From positions 1-37,499 of the forward strand of contig CALKQT010000092.1 in the NCBI GenBank assembly GCA_937990735.1: a stretch of DNA of 37,499 nucleotides, read 5' to 3'. The translations under genes and the position numbers were made by a program. This DNA is from an uncultured Campylobacter sp. GTDB lineage: Bacteria > Campylobacterota > Campylobacteria > Campylobacterales > Campylobacteraceae. The notes beneath the pieces are model-generated. The model was not told the origin of the DNA. It did no database searches and saw only the letters and a list, made by a program, of their open reading frames with translations. The stretch's first letter is position 1; the number at the start of each line of letters is the position of its first letter. Shown in pieces: positions 16,643 through 24,215 of this stretch.

Positions 16643-17248
16643 ATGAAAATTTTGTTTAAAGTGTTTTTGCTTGGTTTGATCGGAGTTATATTTTCCGGTT
16701 GTTTTATCGTGATGCCGCCTGATAAAGAAACGGTAATGGCTCAGCAACTAGATGTTTGGTGTATTCTCAGGGAGAATAAAGATAAGGAAAGATATGAGGA
16801 ATCTATACGTAAAGCAAAGTCGTTCCTTGATAAAGATAAATATGGAGATAGAGTTCAAATAGCTCCGAGAGGAGAGTATAGCGTTTCGCTATTAGATAGA
16901 GCTTTTAGTGGTGACAATCACCCAGGACTATACTGGCGTGAATATGGTTTGGTGTATAAGCCGATAACTTGCGACAGAGAAAATAAAAAGCTTAATATGG
17001 TTGTAGAGATTACACCTCATAAAGTTAAAGCTCAGAATGAGAAAGATAAGATGGAGGGAGACGCTTATACTTTTATTGATTCTTTTAAAAAACAAACGGC
17101 TGAAGCACTTTATTCTTCTAAAGAAATCGGCGAGCTAATGGAGCTTGGTTCATCACTCGATCTAATTTTTATTGATTATGAAACAAGAAAAGAGATCGAT
17201 AAAAGTACTTATGATTTTGCAGGTTACAAAGCGTATAATGAAAAGTAG
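16643..17248 (+). CDS. Putative lipoprotein of unknown function
   Basis: 201 residues. N-terminal KILFKVFLLGLIGVIFSGC is a lipoprotein signal, with the lipidated Cys about residue 20. The mature part is charged, with no domain I recognise. It contains Cys in DVWCILREN and PITCDRENKK, which might pair. The ribosome site AAAGGAG lies before the ATG. It sits between the array and the effector operon, together with a second lipoprotein gene. The codon use is AT-rich compared with the flanking housekeeping genes. It could be cargo unrelated to CRISPR. Confidence 0.7.
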   Translation: MKILFKVFLLGLIGVIFSGCFIVMPPDKETVMAQQLDVWCILRENKDKERYEESIRKAKSFLDKDKYGDRVQIAPRGEYSVSLLDRAFSGDNHPGLYWREYGLVYKPITCDRENKKLNMVVEITPHKVKAQNEKDKMEGDAYTFIDSFKKQTAEALYSSKEIGELMELGSSLDLIFIDYETRKEIDKSTYDFAGYKAYNEK

Positions 17249-17271
17249 GTATAAGTTCAACTACCTGACAA

Positions 17272-17415
17272 TTGATTATCGAGTATTTGCCGCGAGAGTT
17301 AAATAAGATAGCTAATTTTGCTTTGCCTCAATTGGAAGGCGATGTGACAGATAGAATAACCGGCTTTTCAAATTGCCCGATTGTTTATAAATTTAAAAGA
17401 AGGAAAATGTTATGA
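17272..17415 (+). CDS. Small open frame between the two lipoprotein genes
   Basis: Opens at TTG and runs 47 codons (core EYLPRELNKIANFALPQL and ITGFSNCPIVYKFK), ending in an ATGA overlap with the next gene. The composition looks protein-like and the overlap suggests it was once translated with its neighbour. There is no convincing ribosome site, so it may equally be the C-terminal remnant of a lost gene. Confidence 0.3.
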   Translation: MIIEYLPRELNKIANFALPQLEGDVTDRITGFSNCPIVYKFKRRKML

Positions 17416-18065
17416 GAACACTATTTTTAGTATTGATTGCACTATTTTTGGCGAGTTGCATAGAACCGGACCCGGAAAGCTACTATGGAAGGGTTAATAG
17501 AAAAGATGAGTTTACGACTAACTTTCAAAGTAGAAGGCTAGCCAATGAGCTAATCGTCTTATTTGATATGGGCGAAAAATCTCAATATGGAAACGATTAC
17601 TTCGATAATTCGCTTAAGATAGCCGATTACGAAAACGATGTAAAGCTTTCGGAAGTTAAAAGTTTTTTGGCTTCAAAAGGAGCTGCGCCGTTACGCGTTT
17701 ATGAGCGTGCAGTTAAGAGTAGCGGGAAAAATAAGTTTAAGAGGTATTCAGGTAGGCTGAATGCCGAAGTCGTTTCTCTAGTTCCTTTTGATACTCAGTT
17801 CCGAAAAGCGCAAAAGAACTGCTTTGACGGAACCTCGCTATGCTTATTTGATGAATTCCCGTTACTTACAGAAACGGATGTTGAGGGCGATATTGCTTCT
17901 ATGATGATTAACTTTGTTGAGGTTAAGGCGGCTTTTAATAACTATCAAGATAGCTTTACGCCAGTAAAGATTACCATCCATACTGCAACTTACACTGGGG
18001 CAAAGCTCAACGCTATCTTAAGTAAAATTCCGAAAAAAGCATTTGAAAATAATGAGTTAAACTAA
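17412..18065 (+). CDS. Putative lipoprotein of unknown function
   Basis: 217 residues. The signal MRTLFLVLIALFLASC has a clear lipobox with Cys16. The mature part starts IEPDPESYYGR, has two Cys in CFDGTSLC that may form a disulfide, and no recognised domain. AGAAGGA lies before the ATG. It follows the first lipoprotein on the same strand, so the two may form a small operon expressed from the element at 16524-16556. The location of the mature protein (inner or outer membrane) cannot be decided here. Confidence 0.7.
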   Translation: MRTLFLVLIALFLASCIEPDPESYYGRVNRKDEFTTNFQSRRLANELIVLFDMGEKSQYGNDYFDNSLKIADYENDVKLSEVKSFLASKGAAPLRVYERAVKSSGKNKFKRYSGRLNAEVVSLVPFDTQFRKAQKNCFDGTSLCLFDEFPLLTETDVEGDIASMMINFVEVKAAFNNYQDSFTPVKITIHTATYTGAKLNAILSKIPKKAFENNELN

Positions 18066-18142
18066 ATAAAAGGGTCGGATGAATGAGGTAGAATGGCTCA
18101 ATAAATACGGCTTTTGCTAGGAATGGTTTTAGGCGGCGAGGG

Positions 18143-18312
18143 ATTTAGTTAGAATTTGCCCGATCTGGGGATTGAAACTAAAAAGCTCTAAATTTAATCT
18201 CTCTCATCGATTATATTTGATTAGAATCTCCCCGATCTAGGGGTTTGGTTTCTCTTGACATCTAAAATTTTCAATCTATTCTCCTGATTTAATTAAAATT
18301 TCCCTCTCATTT
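18143..18312 (+). repeat. Eroded second CRISPR array, three degenerate repeats
   Basis: 18143-18178 matches the repeat over its whole length with several changes and one deletion, and still ends GGGGATTGAAAC. 18215-18251 matches up to GATCTAGGGG and then diverges. About 18287-18312 keeps only ATTTAATTAAAATTTCCC. The gaps between them (36 and 35 nt) have spacer length. The orientation is that of the main array. It is probably too decayed for processing of all units, though the first copy may still be cut by Cas6. Confidence 0.8.
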
Positions 18313-18330
18313 TTCAAAGTTTTCCCTTGG

Positions 18331-18363
18331 CTGACAGAATCTGACACTATGGCTCACTATAAT
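18331..18363 (+). promoter_or_regulatory. Promoter-like element, copy 2 (TGACA direct repeat plus TATAAT)
   Basis: CTGACA at 18331-18336 and 18341-18346, then TATAAT at 18358-18363 and a TTCAAAGT block. All distances equal those of the copy at 16524-16556. It follows the degenerate array just as copy 1 follows the main array, and precedes a gene for a secreted protein. Confidence 0.55.
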
Positions 18364-18415
18364 TGCGTTCAAAGTCGGAGGTAAAACGCCGACGAGATCA
18401 ATTAAAGGAGTTGTA

Positions 18416-18667
18416 ATGAAAAAAATTGTGTTGTCGCTAGCAGCGGCTGGAGTTATGAGTGGCGCTTTGGCGCAAGAGGTGCCGAATTTAGCCAATATCG
18501 CTCCGAGCAATTACGGCTCGTACGTCCCTACGCTTGATTTTTACGTCAAAGGCAAGGATATAACGGACAGTGTGTCTTTTGCGGTAGGACTAGACAATAA
18601 ATTCGGTCTAGCTCGAGGCGTCGCTTCGGCTAGTTCATTTTGCGTAATTTTTCAAAAAATAATTTAA
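18416..18667 (+). CDS. Truncated secreted protein, function unknown
   Basis: 83 codons. A clear signal peptide MKKIVLSLAAAGVMSGALA with cleavage before QEV, then a segment (VPTLDFYVKGKDI...SFAVGLDNKFGLA) that looks like the start of a larger periplasmic or outer-membrane protein. The last dozen residues (SSFCVIFQKII) change character, and the frame ends 47 nt before cas10. I read it as a gene cut short when the effector operon was joined here. AAAGGAG lies before the ATG. No family recognised. Confidence 0.5.
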   Translation: MKKIVLSLAAAGVMSGALAQEVPNLANIAPSNYGSYVPTLDFYVKGKDITDSVSFAVGLDNKFGLARGVASASSFCVIFQKII

Positions 18668-18678
18668 GTTTAGTTGCG

Positions 18679-18686
18679 ATAAAATT
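18679..18686 (+). promoter_or_regulatory. Possible -10 element for the cas10 operon
   Basis: GATAAAAT about 28 nt before the cas10 ATG, after an AT-rich stretch. A strong AAGGAGG ribosome site stands between. No -35 box. Read-through from the upstream promoter at 18358 is an alternative source of transcription. Confidence 0.35.
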
Positions 18687-18713
18687 TCAAAAATATAACA
18701 CGAAGGAGGCAAG

Positions 18714-20300
18714 ATGGCTAAATACCTATACGGCGCGAGTATCCAGGGTATACAAGAGTATATTTACGCCACGAACAAGTTGCAAGAGATCATCGGTGCC
18801 AGCGAAATAATAGACTCGCTCGGACAAAAATTTGATAACAAGCAAGAGGGCGACGGCGCGATATTTGGCGTCTTTGACGAACTAAGGGCGAACGACTTGG
18901 TGGAGCAAATTTTGCTTAACGCGGCGGGAAATTTTAGAGCGATCGTAGATGGCGAGGAAAATTTAAAAAAGATCGTCAGGGATCTGCCTAAAAAGATAAT
19001 GCAAAATGCTTACGGCATTACCATTTCTCAGGCTACCGCTCCTTATAATGGCGGCGACTACGAAAAAGCCTCGAAAGAGCTTGAACAAAAGCTAAAAACC
19101 CAGCGCAACCGCCCGAGCTTGCCGCTTGATATGAGCATAAATTTTATGGCTCTTGCGCCTAAGACGGCGCGACCTATCGTAAAATTTGACGGTGACGACG
19201 CCTTAGATATATCGTGCGATCAAAAGAGGAAGGCGCACGGAAGGTGGGCTAAAAAACGCCGCAAAGAAGCAGAAAAATTAAAACTATTTAGTGATATTTC
19301 AAATGATAAAAACAAACTAGCCATTATCCACGCAGACGGCAACGGGCTTGGCGTATTGGTTAAAAATTTAGTTGAAGTCGTAAAAAAGAGCGATGATACT
19401 GAAGCCATAGCTAAATTTTCAGAGGCGCTTGATGAGGCAACAAAGGCTGCGTTTGTTAATGCCAAAGAAAAAACAAAAGACGCTCTCGGCAAAGTTGACC
19501 TGAGGATAAAAGAGCTAATCTTAAGCGGCGACGATATGACGGCTGTTTGCGATGCCGATATCGCACTCGAATTTACTAAAAATTTTATCGAAGAATTTGA
19601 AAACGAAACGGACAAGAAAAAGCCTGCAATAGAACAAAAGCTAACGATGTGCGCAGGAATTGCCTACTGCAACGAAAAATTCCCGTTTCACTATGCAGTA
19701 AGTTTGGCCGAGGAGCTTTGCAGCGCGGCAAAAAAGCATAGCAAAGATCGCTACGTAAACGATGCCGAAAAAGACATAGCGCCAAGCTGCTTAATGTTCC
19801 ATAATGTCCAAAGCTCAAATTTCCAAAGCTGGGGTAAATTTATAAAAGACGAACTTACGATCTGGGGCAAAAAAGAAGGATGCGCGACCGAAGGCGAAAA
19901 AACGCGAGAAATCAGGTGCGATTTCGGTCCTTATTATTTGGGCGATACGACCAAGTCAAAAAATGAGCCAAAGGTAGAAAATTTTATAAATTTAGCCAAA
20001 ATTTATCGCGGCGAAAACAGCCCAAAAGGTAAACTGCGCGAGTGGATAAAAGAGCTCGGCATAAATGACAAATTGGCTAAAAGTATGCTAGATCGGATAA
20101 ATGAGATGTTGAAAAACAAGGGAGAATTTGATAAGGCGCTGAGCAGTCTTTACGGTGGGTTAAAATGCGAAAATTTAATCCTAGATAAGGACGGGGAGCA
20201 AAAAACTCCGATCTACGACGTATTGCAATTTCTGTCCGTTACTTCGGGTACGGAAGATAAAAAAGCGGAGGGCAAAAATGACGATAAATTACGAGCTTAA
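18714..20300 (+). CDS. cas10: Type III CRISPR Cas10 (no HD domain), putative cyclic oligoadenylate synthase
   Basis: Large subunit of the type III-D complex. 528 residues. It begins directly with the first palm-like part (YLYGASIQGIQEYIYATNKL), so the N-terminal HD DNase domain is absent. Metal-site residues: Asp208 in HADGNGLG and the cyclase loop S271-G-D-D274, where most family members have GGDD. The Cys-rich stretch of the central domain is not obvious. The first loop residue is Ser rather than Gly; the two aspartates needed for catalysis are present. Two CARF proteins and a putative ring nuclease encoded downstream argue that it does make cyclic oligoadenylate. Its end overlaps the next gene by 23 nt. 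Confidence 0.93.
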   Translation: MAKYLYGASIQGIQEYIYATNKLQEIIGASEIIDSLGQKFDNKQEGDGAIFGVFDELRANDLVEQILLNAAGNFRAIVDGEENLKKIVRDLPKKIMQNAYGITISQATAPYNGGDYEKASKELEQKLKTQRNRPSLPLDMSINFMALAPKTARPIVKFDGDDALDISCDQKRKAHGRWAKKRRKEAEKLKLFSDISNDKNKLAIIHADGNGLGVLVKNLVEVVKKSDDTEAIAKFSEALDEATKAAFVNAKEKTKDALGKVDLRIKELILSGDDMTAVCDADIALEFTKNFIEEFENETDKKKPAIEQKLTMCAGIAYCNEKFPFHYAVSLAEELCSAAKKHSKDRYVNDAEKDIAPSCLMFHNVQSSNFQSWGKFIKDELTIWGKKEGCATEGEKTREIRCDFGPYYLGDTTKSKNEPKVENFINLAKIYRGENSPKGKLREWIKELGINDKLAKSMLDRINEMLKNKGEFDKALSSLYGGLKCENLILDKDGEQKTPIYDVLQFLSVTSGTEDKKAEGKNDDKLRA

Positions 20301-20847
20301 ATTTTTCGACTACTGGCACGTCAGCAGCGGTCTTTGCGGCGGAGCAGCGCTTGATAGCTACGTGGCAAAAGACTCCGCAGGCTTTCCATATGTGCCAGGC
20401 AAAACCATAAAAGGACTTGTGCGTGAGGCGGCGGAGCTGTTTTGGGATCAAGGAGATATAAATAAGTGCTTTGGCTCCAAGGGCAGCAAAAATAAGCAAA
20501 ATAATGGCAATGAGCAAAACGAAAACGACGATACTACGCAGGCACAGTGCTATTTTGGCAGCGCTACGATAGATGAAAAAATCGCTGCCGAAATTACGTC
20601 AAATAACTTGCAGCGCAATCTTTTTGAAATCATTTCGGCTACCAAAATCGACGACAACGGCATCGCGGTAGATAATTCGCTAAGAGATATAGAGGTGGTT
20701 TTGCCTATAAGTTTAAAAGGCGAGATCCAAAATGTAAGCGACGAAATCGCACAAAATTTAAAACGCGCGCTAGAGATGATAAAGCGTATGGGGCTAAATC
20801 GCAACCGGGGCCTTGGTAGATGCGAATTTAAAGTTAAGGAGCTATGA
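20278..20847 (+). CDS. Type III-D Cas7-group RAMP protein (Csm3-like)
   Basis: 189 residues, one RAMP fold. FDYWHVSSGLCGG opens the domain, FPYVPGKTIKGLVREA is the usual Csm3 helix entry, and MGLNRNRGLGRCEF is the C-terminal glycine-rich loop. Asp26 (ALDSYVAKD) is placed like the target-RNA cleaving Asp of Csm3. A hydrophilic linker rich in Asn, Gln, Lys and Asp lies at about residues 65-85. In the III-Dv complex of Synechocystis the matching Cas7 is the first part of a Cas7-Cas5-Cas11 fusion. Here it is separate and ends in an ATGA overlap with the Cas5-type gene. Confidence 0.85.
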   Translation: MTINYELKFFDYWHVSSGLCGGAALDSYVAKDSAGFPYVPGKTIKGLVREAAELFWDQGDINKCFGSKGSKNKQNNGNEQNENDDTTQAQCYFGSATIDEKIAAEITSNNLQRNLFEIISATKIDDNGIAVDNSLRDIEVVLPISLKGEIQNVSDEIAQNLKRALEMIKRMGLNRNRGLGRCEFKVKEL

Positions 20848-22367
20848 TGAGAAAGCTTAAATTTGAGATAACTTTCAAAAGTCCTATTATCTTGCAGGCG
20901 AGCTCCAATACGCAGGGCAAAATGAGCTCGCTTGATTTTATCCCCGGAAGCGCGTTTTTGGGTATGGCGGCTAGCAGATACGGCGAATTTAGCGATCCTT
21001 TTAAAATCTTTCATAGCGGTGCGGTAAAATTTTGCGACGCTTCGCCGATCAAAGATGGCAAAGAATTTTTTAAGATCCCGCTTTCGTATTTTCACGAGAA
21101 GCTTGATGGTAGCAAAATTTATAACCATCATTTACTTTGCAAATATAACGCTAGTGATAGAGATAAATTTGAGGATTTTATCCAGCTAAAACAAATGAGA
21201 AACGGCTATATAAATGAAGGAAACGAACAGCTTAGCATGGATCTGGATTTTTCCCAAAAGAGCGCATACGATAAAAGCAAAAGACGCTCTAAGGATAGCC
21301 AAATGTACGGCTATGAGGCGTTTAGAGCCGGAATGAAATGGCGATTTAGCGTTAAATTTGAGCCTAGCGTGAGCGAAGACGACATAAACCGCGCAAAAGA
21401 AATATTGGAGCATTCAACTAGACTCGGTAAATCGAAGAGTGCGGAGTATGGAGCGGTAGAGATTAAATTTATCGGCGAAAATACGGATAAAATTCAAACC
21501 TTTACGCCGCCGGAGAAATATACTTTCGTTTATGCTAAATCCCGCCTCGCGCTTATTGACGAAAACGGCAATCCGAGCTACGACGTAAAATACATTTTGC
21601 CAAATTTAGACGCAAATAATGTCGATTACGAAAAGACGCAGATTAGAATTTCAAATTTTACCCCTTATAACGGTGCTAGAGCTACAAAAGACTACGAGCG
21701 AGCTTGCATAAATAAAGGTAGCGTGATTGCGCTAAAAGAGCTAACGGGCGAGCAAGTAGCCGAGCTAAAAAACGGTGTCGGAGCATATCTGAGCGAAGGC
21801 TTTGGCGAAGTGCTGATAAACCCGTGGTTTTTAAATGGTGGCGATGTGCAAGAGCGGCCGATAAAATTTCAAGAGAAAGAAGAGGAGAAGCAGGCGCACA
21901 CAAGTTTGCCGATACAAAGCGATCTGGCTAATTTTTTACAGCAAAAGGAAACTGCCAAGAAGCAAATTCTTGAAATAGCCGAAGAGGTAGCTAAATTTAT
22001 AGGAGATCATAAAAACAAATTCAATAAAATTTCAAACTCACAGTGGGGTGCGATAAGATCAATATGTAAGGAAGTCGCCGTTAGCGATAAAGTATTGAAT
22101 GATAAAGGCGATGAAATAGGAAATCAAACTACTGCAGAGAAAAACAAAAATATAGCGGGTCAAATATCCAAATTTATGTGTAATGGCGTAAGAAGTGCAA
22201 ACTGGGATTGCAAAAAAGAAGGCGATAAAATTGTCCTATTAGAAGGCGGGTGCGGCGATATTCTTTTAAAAGCTATAGAATATAAAGAAAAAGATAATGA
22301 ACAGCCGCTTAAATTTGCCTTGCTATTATCTATGCAAATGCCAAAAATCACAGGAGAAAAGCAATGA
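20844..22367 (+). CDS. csx10: Type III-D Cas5-group RAMP protein (Csx10-like) with helical C-terminal part
   Basis: 507 residues. The N-terminal RAMP fold carries FEITFKSPIILQASSN and LDFIPGSAFLGMAASRY, and KSAEYGAVEIKFIGE in the loop region. Family Csx10 (Cas5-like) caps the crRNA handle end of the complex. From about residue 370 the sequence is charged and helical (AEEVAKFIGDHKNKF, SQWGAIRSICKEV) and resembles a fused small subunit (Cas11-type), as in the III-Dv fusion. That C-terminal reading is inference. Starts within the cas7 stop and ends with an ATGA overlap into the next gene. Confidence 0.78.
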   Translation: MMRKLKFEITFKSPIILQASSNTQGKMSSLDFIPGSAFLGMAASRYGEFSDPFKIFHSGAVKFCDASPIKDGKEFFKIPLSYFHEKLDGSKIYNHHLLCKYNASDRDKFEDFIQLKQMRNGYINEGNEQLSMDLDFSQKSAYDKSKRRSKDSQMYGYEAFRAGMKWRFSVKFEPSVSEDDINRAKEILEHSTRLGKSKSAEYGAVEIKFIGENTDKIQTFTPPEKYTFVYAKSRLALIDENGNPSYDVKYILPNLDANNVDYEKTQIRISNFTPYNGARATKDYERACINKGSVIALKELTGEQVAELKNGVGAYLSEGFGEVLINPWFLNGGDVQERPIKFQEKEEEKQAHTSLPIQSDLANFLQQKETAKKQILEIAEEVAKFIGDHKNKFNKISNSQWGAIRSICKEVAVSDKVLNDKGDEIGNQTTAEKNKNIAGQISKFMCNGVRSANWDCKKEGDKIVLLEGGCGDILLKAIEYKEKDNEQPLKFALLLSMQMPKITGEKQ

Positions 22368-23743
22368 AAAGATTTTTAGCGCACGTCATCATAGAGGCTA
22401 AGACTCCGTTAAAAGTCGGCGGCGGCAAAAATGATCTATTTTTAGATGCACCGGTGCAAAGAGATTGGAACGGCTTGCCGATGATCTTAGGCACTTCGGT
22501 TGCAGGGATTTTGCGTAGGACATTTGAAGATAATATCGACAAGGGCGCCGCAAATGAAATTTTTGGAACTAGGCGCGAAGAAGAGAACAAGAGCGAAAGT
22601 AAAAAAGAAAGCAAAGACGAAAATTTAAATTTGGTTGGCTCAAGACTAATCGTCTCAAACGCCTTGCTTGTCGATGAAAAAGGTAAAGTTTGTGAGGAGT
22701 TGCTTTTAGAAAAGAGCAGGTTTTTGCGCTATTTTGATATTTTACCAATCAGAGATCATGTCGCCATAGGCGCAAACGGTACGGCAAAAGACGCGGGGAA
22801 ATTTGACGAAGAAGTCGTATTTAAAGGCACTAGATTTAAATTTTCACTTGAGCTTGACGGGAGCAAAGAGGAGTTTGAGAGAATTTTAAATTTGCTTAGT
22901 GATCCTGCGTTAAGGCTTGGCGGCGGAAGCTCTAAAGGTTTTGGTTCGCTTGGAATTTTAGAGATAAAATGGGGCGAGTTTGAGCCGGATAGATACTCGA
23001 GCAGTTTAAATTTTAGCTCCGACGAGTTTGTAAAATTTATGCCCAATAGCGCAGCAGACGGTAATTTGGCAAGTAAAAAATTTATCAGATACGAACTTAA
23101 AATTTCGCCCGATGATTTCTTTATGTTCGGAAGCGGATTTGGCGATAACGAAGCCGATCACACGCCGGTGATAGAAAGTATAATCAGCTATAAAACCGGA
23201 AAGCTTAGCGAGCAAAAAATTTTAATCCCGGCAAGCTCGGTAAAAGGTGCATTATCGCACCGAACGGCGTTTCATTTTAATAAAATTAATAAACAATTCG
23301 TCGAAAAAGCCAAGGTCGGCAGCGAAAACGAAGCCGTAAAAGAAATTTTCGGCTACGAAAAGAATAAAAACAATAAAGGCGCCAAAGGTAAAATTTTAAT
23401 CAGCGATTGCTTTTTGGATTACGACGAAGCAAAAGATACGAAGGTTTTCGAACACGTTAGCATTGACCGCTTCACGGGCGGAGCGATCGATAGCGCTTTG
23501 TTTCAAGAAAAAGCGGTCGCAAAAAGAGACGAATTTATAATAGAAATTTTGCTTAAAAACGACGTGTGCGGTGACAAAGAGAATGAAGCTTTTGATAACG
23601 CCTTAGGCGCCTTTGAGGCGGCTTTAGATGACGTAGTTCAGGGACGTTTGTCACTTGGTGGAGCAACCACAAAAGGGTATGGATTTTTCAAAGGCAAGGT
23701 CTTAAAATACAACGAAGGACGGATCGAAAATGAAAAAGAATAA
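22364..23743 (+). CDS. Type III-D double Cas7 RAMP protein (Cas7-2x-like)
   Basis: 459 residues made of two Csm3-like folds in tandem. Fold 1: IIEAKTPLKVGGG, then Asp28 in FLDAPVQRD, GLPMILGTSVAGILRR, and the loop LRLGGGSSKGFGSLGI (about 183-198). Fold 2: YELKISPDDFFMFGSG, Asp in EADHTPVIES, ILIPASSVKGALSHR, and GRLSLGGATTKGYGFFKG near the end. Both folds keep an Asp at the usual cleavage position, so the subunit may cut target RNA at two sites. The linker (about 66-85) is Glu/Lys-rich. It fits the Cas7-2x subunit of III-Dv in architecture and gene order. It overlaps both neighbours. Confidence 0.88.
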   Translation: MKRFLAHVIIEAKTPLKVGGGKNDLFLDAPVQRDWNGLPMILGTSVAGILRRTFEDNIDKGAANEIFGTRREEENKSESKKESKDENLNLVGSRLIVSNALLVDEKGKVCEELLLEKSRFLRYFDILPIRDHVAIGANGTAKDAGKFDEEVVFKGTRFKFSLELDGSKEEFERILNLLSDPALRLGGGSSKGFGSLGILEIKWGEFEPDRYSSSLNFSSDEFVKFMPNSAADGNLASKKFIRYELKISPDDFFMFGSGFGDNEADHTPVIESIISYKTGKLSEQKILIPASSVKGALSHRTAFHFNKINKQFVEKAKVGSENEAVKEIFGYEKNKNNKGAKGKILISDCFLDYDEAKDTKVFEHVSIDRFTGGAIDSALFQEKAVAKRDEFIIEILLKNDVCGDKENEAFDNALGAFEAALDDVVQGRLSLGGATTKGYGFFKGKVLKYNEGRIENEKE

Positions 23744-24215
23744 AGACGAAATTTTAAAATACGTGAATGAAAATTTAAAAGGCTACGAGGGCTACATCCA
23801 GCTAATGGGTGAAAAAATCGACGAGAAGCACCTATTTTTAGCGGGCGAGCGAACTCCTGGTCTAGGCGAAGACGAGCTAATTTACGAGGCGCATTTTTTT
23901 AATGCAAATTTGAAGAAAAGCATTTCTATCCGTCAGATAAACGACGCTTGGTTTGTCGATGAAACGGAGTTGGGGGGCGCAAATTTAGATCCGAAGAAAA
24001 ACCCCGACATAAAAGAATTTCACTCTAAATTTAAACCTGAGTTTTCTGCCAAATTCAAAGAAGTCAAAATAAAAATGGCTCAAATTTGGCAAGATGAAAA
24101 AGACGAGTTTTGTGAAGCGCCTCAAGACAATGGAACTCTTGAGGGTTTGTCAGTATTGAAACTTCAAAAGATAGTATTTGCAGGCTTTGTAAAAGATGAA
24201 AAGGATAAAAAATGA
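23730..24215 (+). CDS. csx19: CRISPR-associated Csx19-like protein (TIGR03984-type)
   Basis: 161 residues. The core pattern YEAHFFNANLKKSISIRQI followed by WFVDETEL fits the Csx19 signature (a Glu-rich strand, then FN and a basic strand ending in an acidic residue). Csx19 is a small subunit known only from type III-D loci, bound near the Cas7-insertion protein in III-Dv. The call rests on this motif, the size, and its place between the double Cas7 and the insertion-bearing Cas7, exactly as in Synechocystis. Overlaps both neighbours by 4 to 14 nt. Confidence 0.7.
   Translation: MKKNKDEILKYVNENLKGYEGYIQLMGEKIDEKHLFLAGERTPGLGEDELIYEAHFFNANLKKSISIRQINDAWFVDETELGGANLDPKKNPDIKEFHSKFKPEFSAKFKEVKIKMAQIWQDEKDEFCEAPQDNGTLEGLSVLKLQKIVFAGFVKDEKDKK

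Larger units (their letters stand above)
18066..18415. other. Gap holding the remains of a second CRISPR array
   Basis: The 350 nt contain no intact gene. They hold degenerate repeats (18143 to about 18312), a promoter-like element (18331-18363) and a short GTCGG/CCGAC hairpin in the presumed 5' leader of the next gene (about 18375-18394). A further promoter-like pair TTGACA (18255-18260) and TATTCT (18277-18282), 16 nt apart, is present by chance or function. Confidence 0.6.

Noticed and set aside
18251..18260. TCTCTTGACA, identical to the last bases of the tRNA-Met gene (10875-10884), as an island att site
   Set aside because: Only 10 nt match and no longer homology surrounds it. It also lies inside the island, at the end of a degenerate CRISPR repeat, not at an edge.
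20239..21131. Long minus-strand open frames opposite the cas7 and csx10 genes
   Set aside because: They mirror strongly supported plus-strand genes with family motifs and coupled starts, and their own sequence has no recognisable domain.
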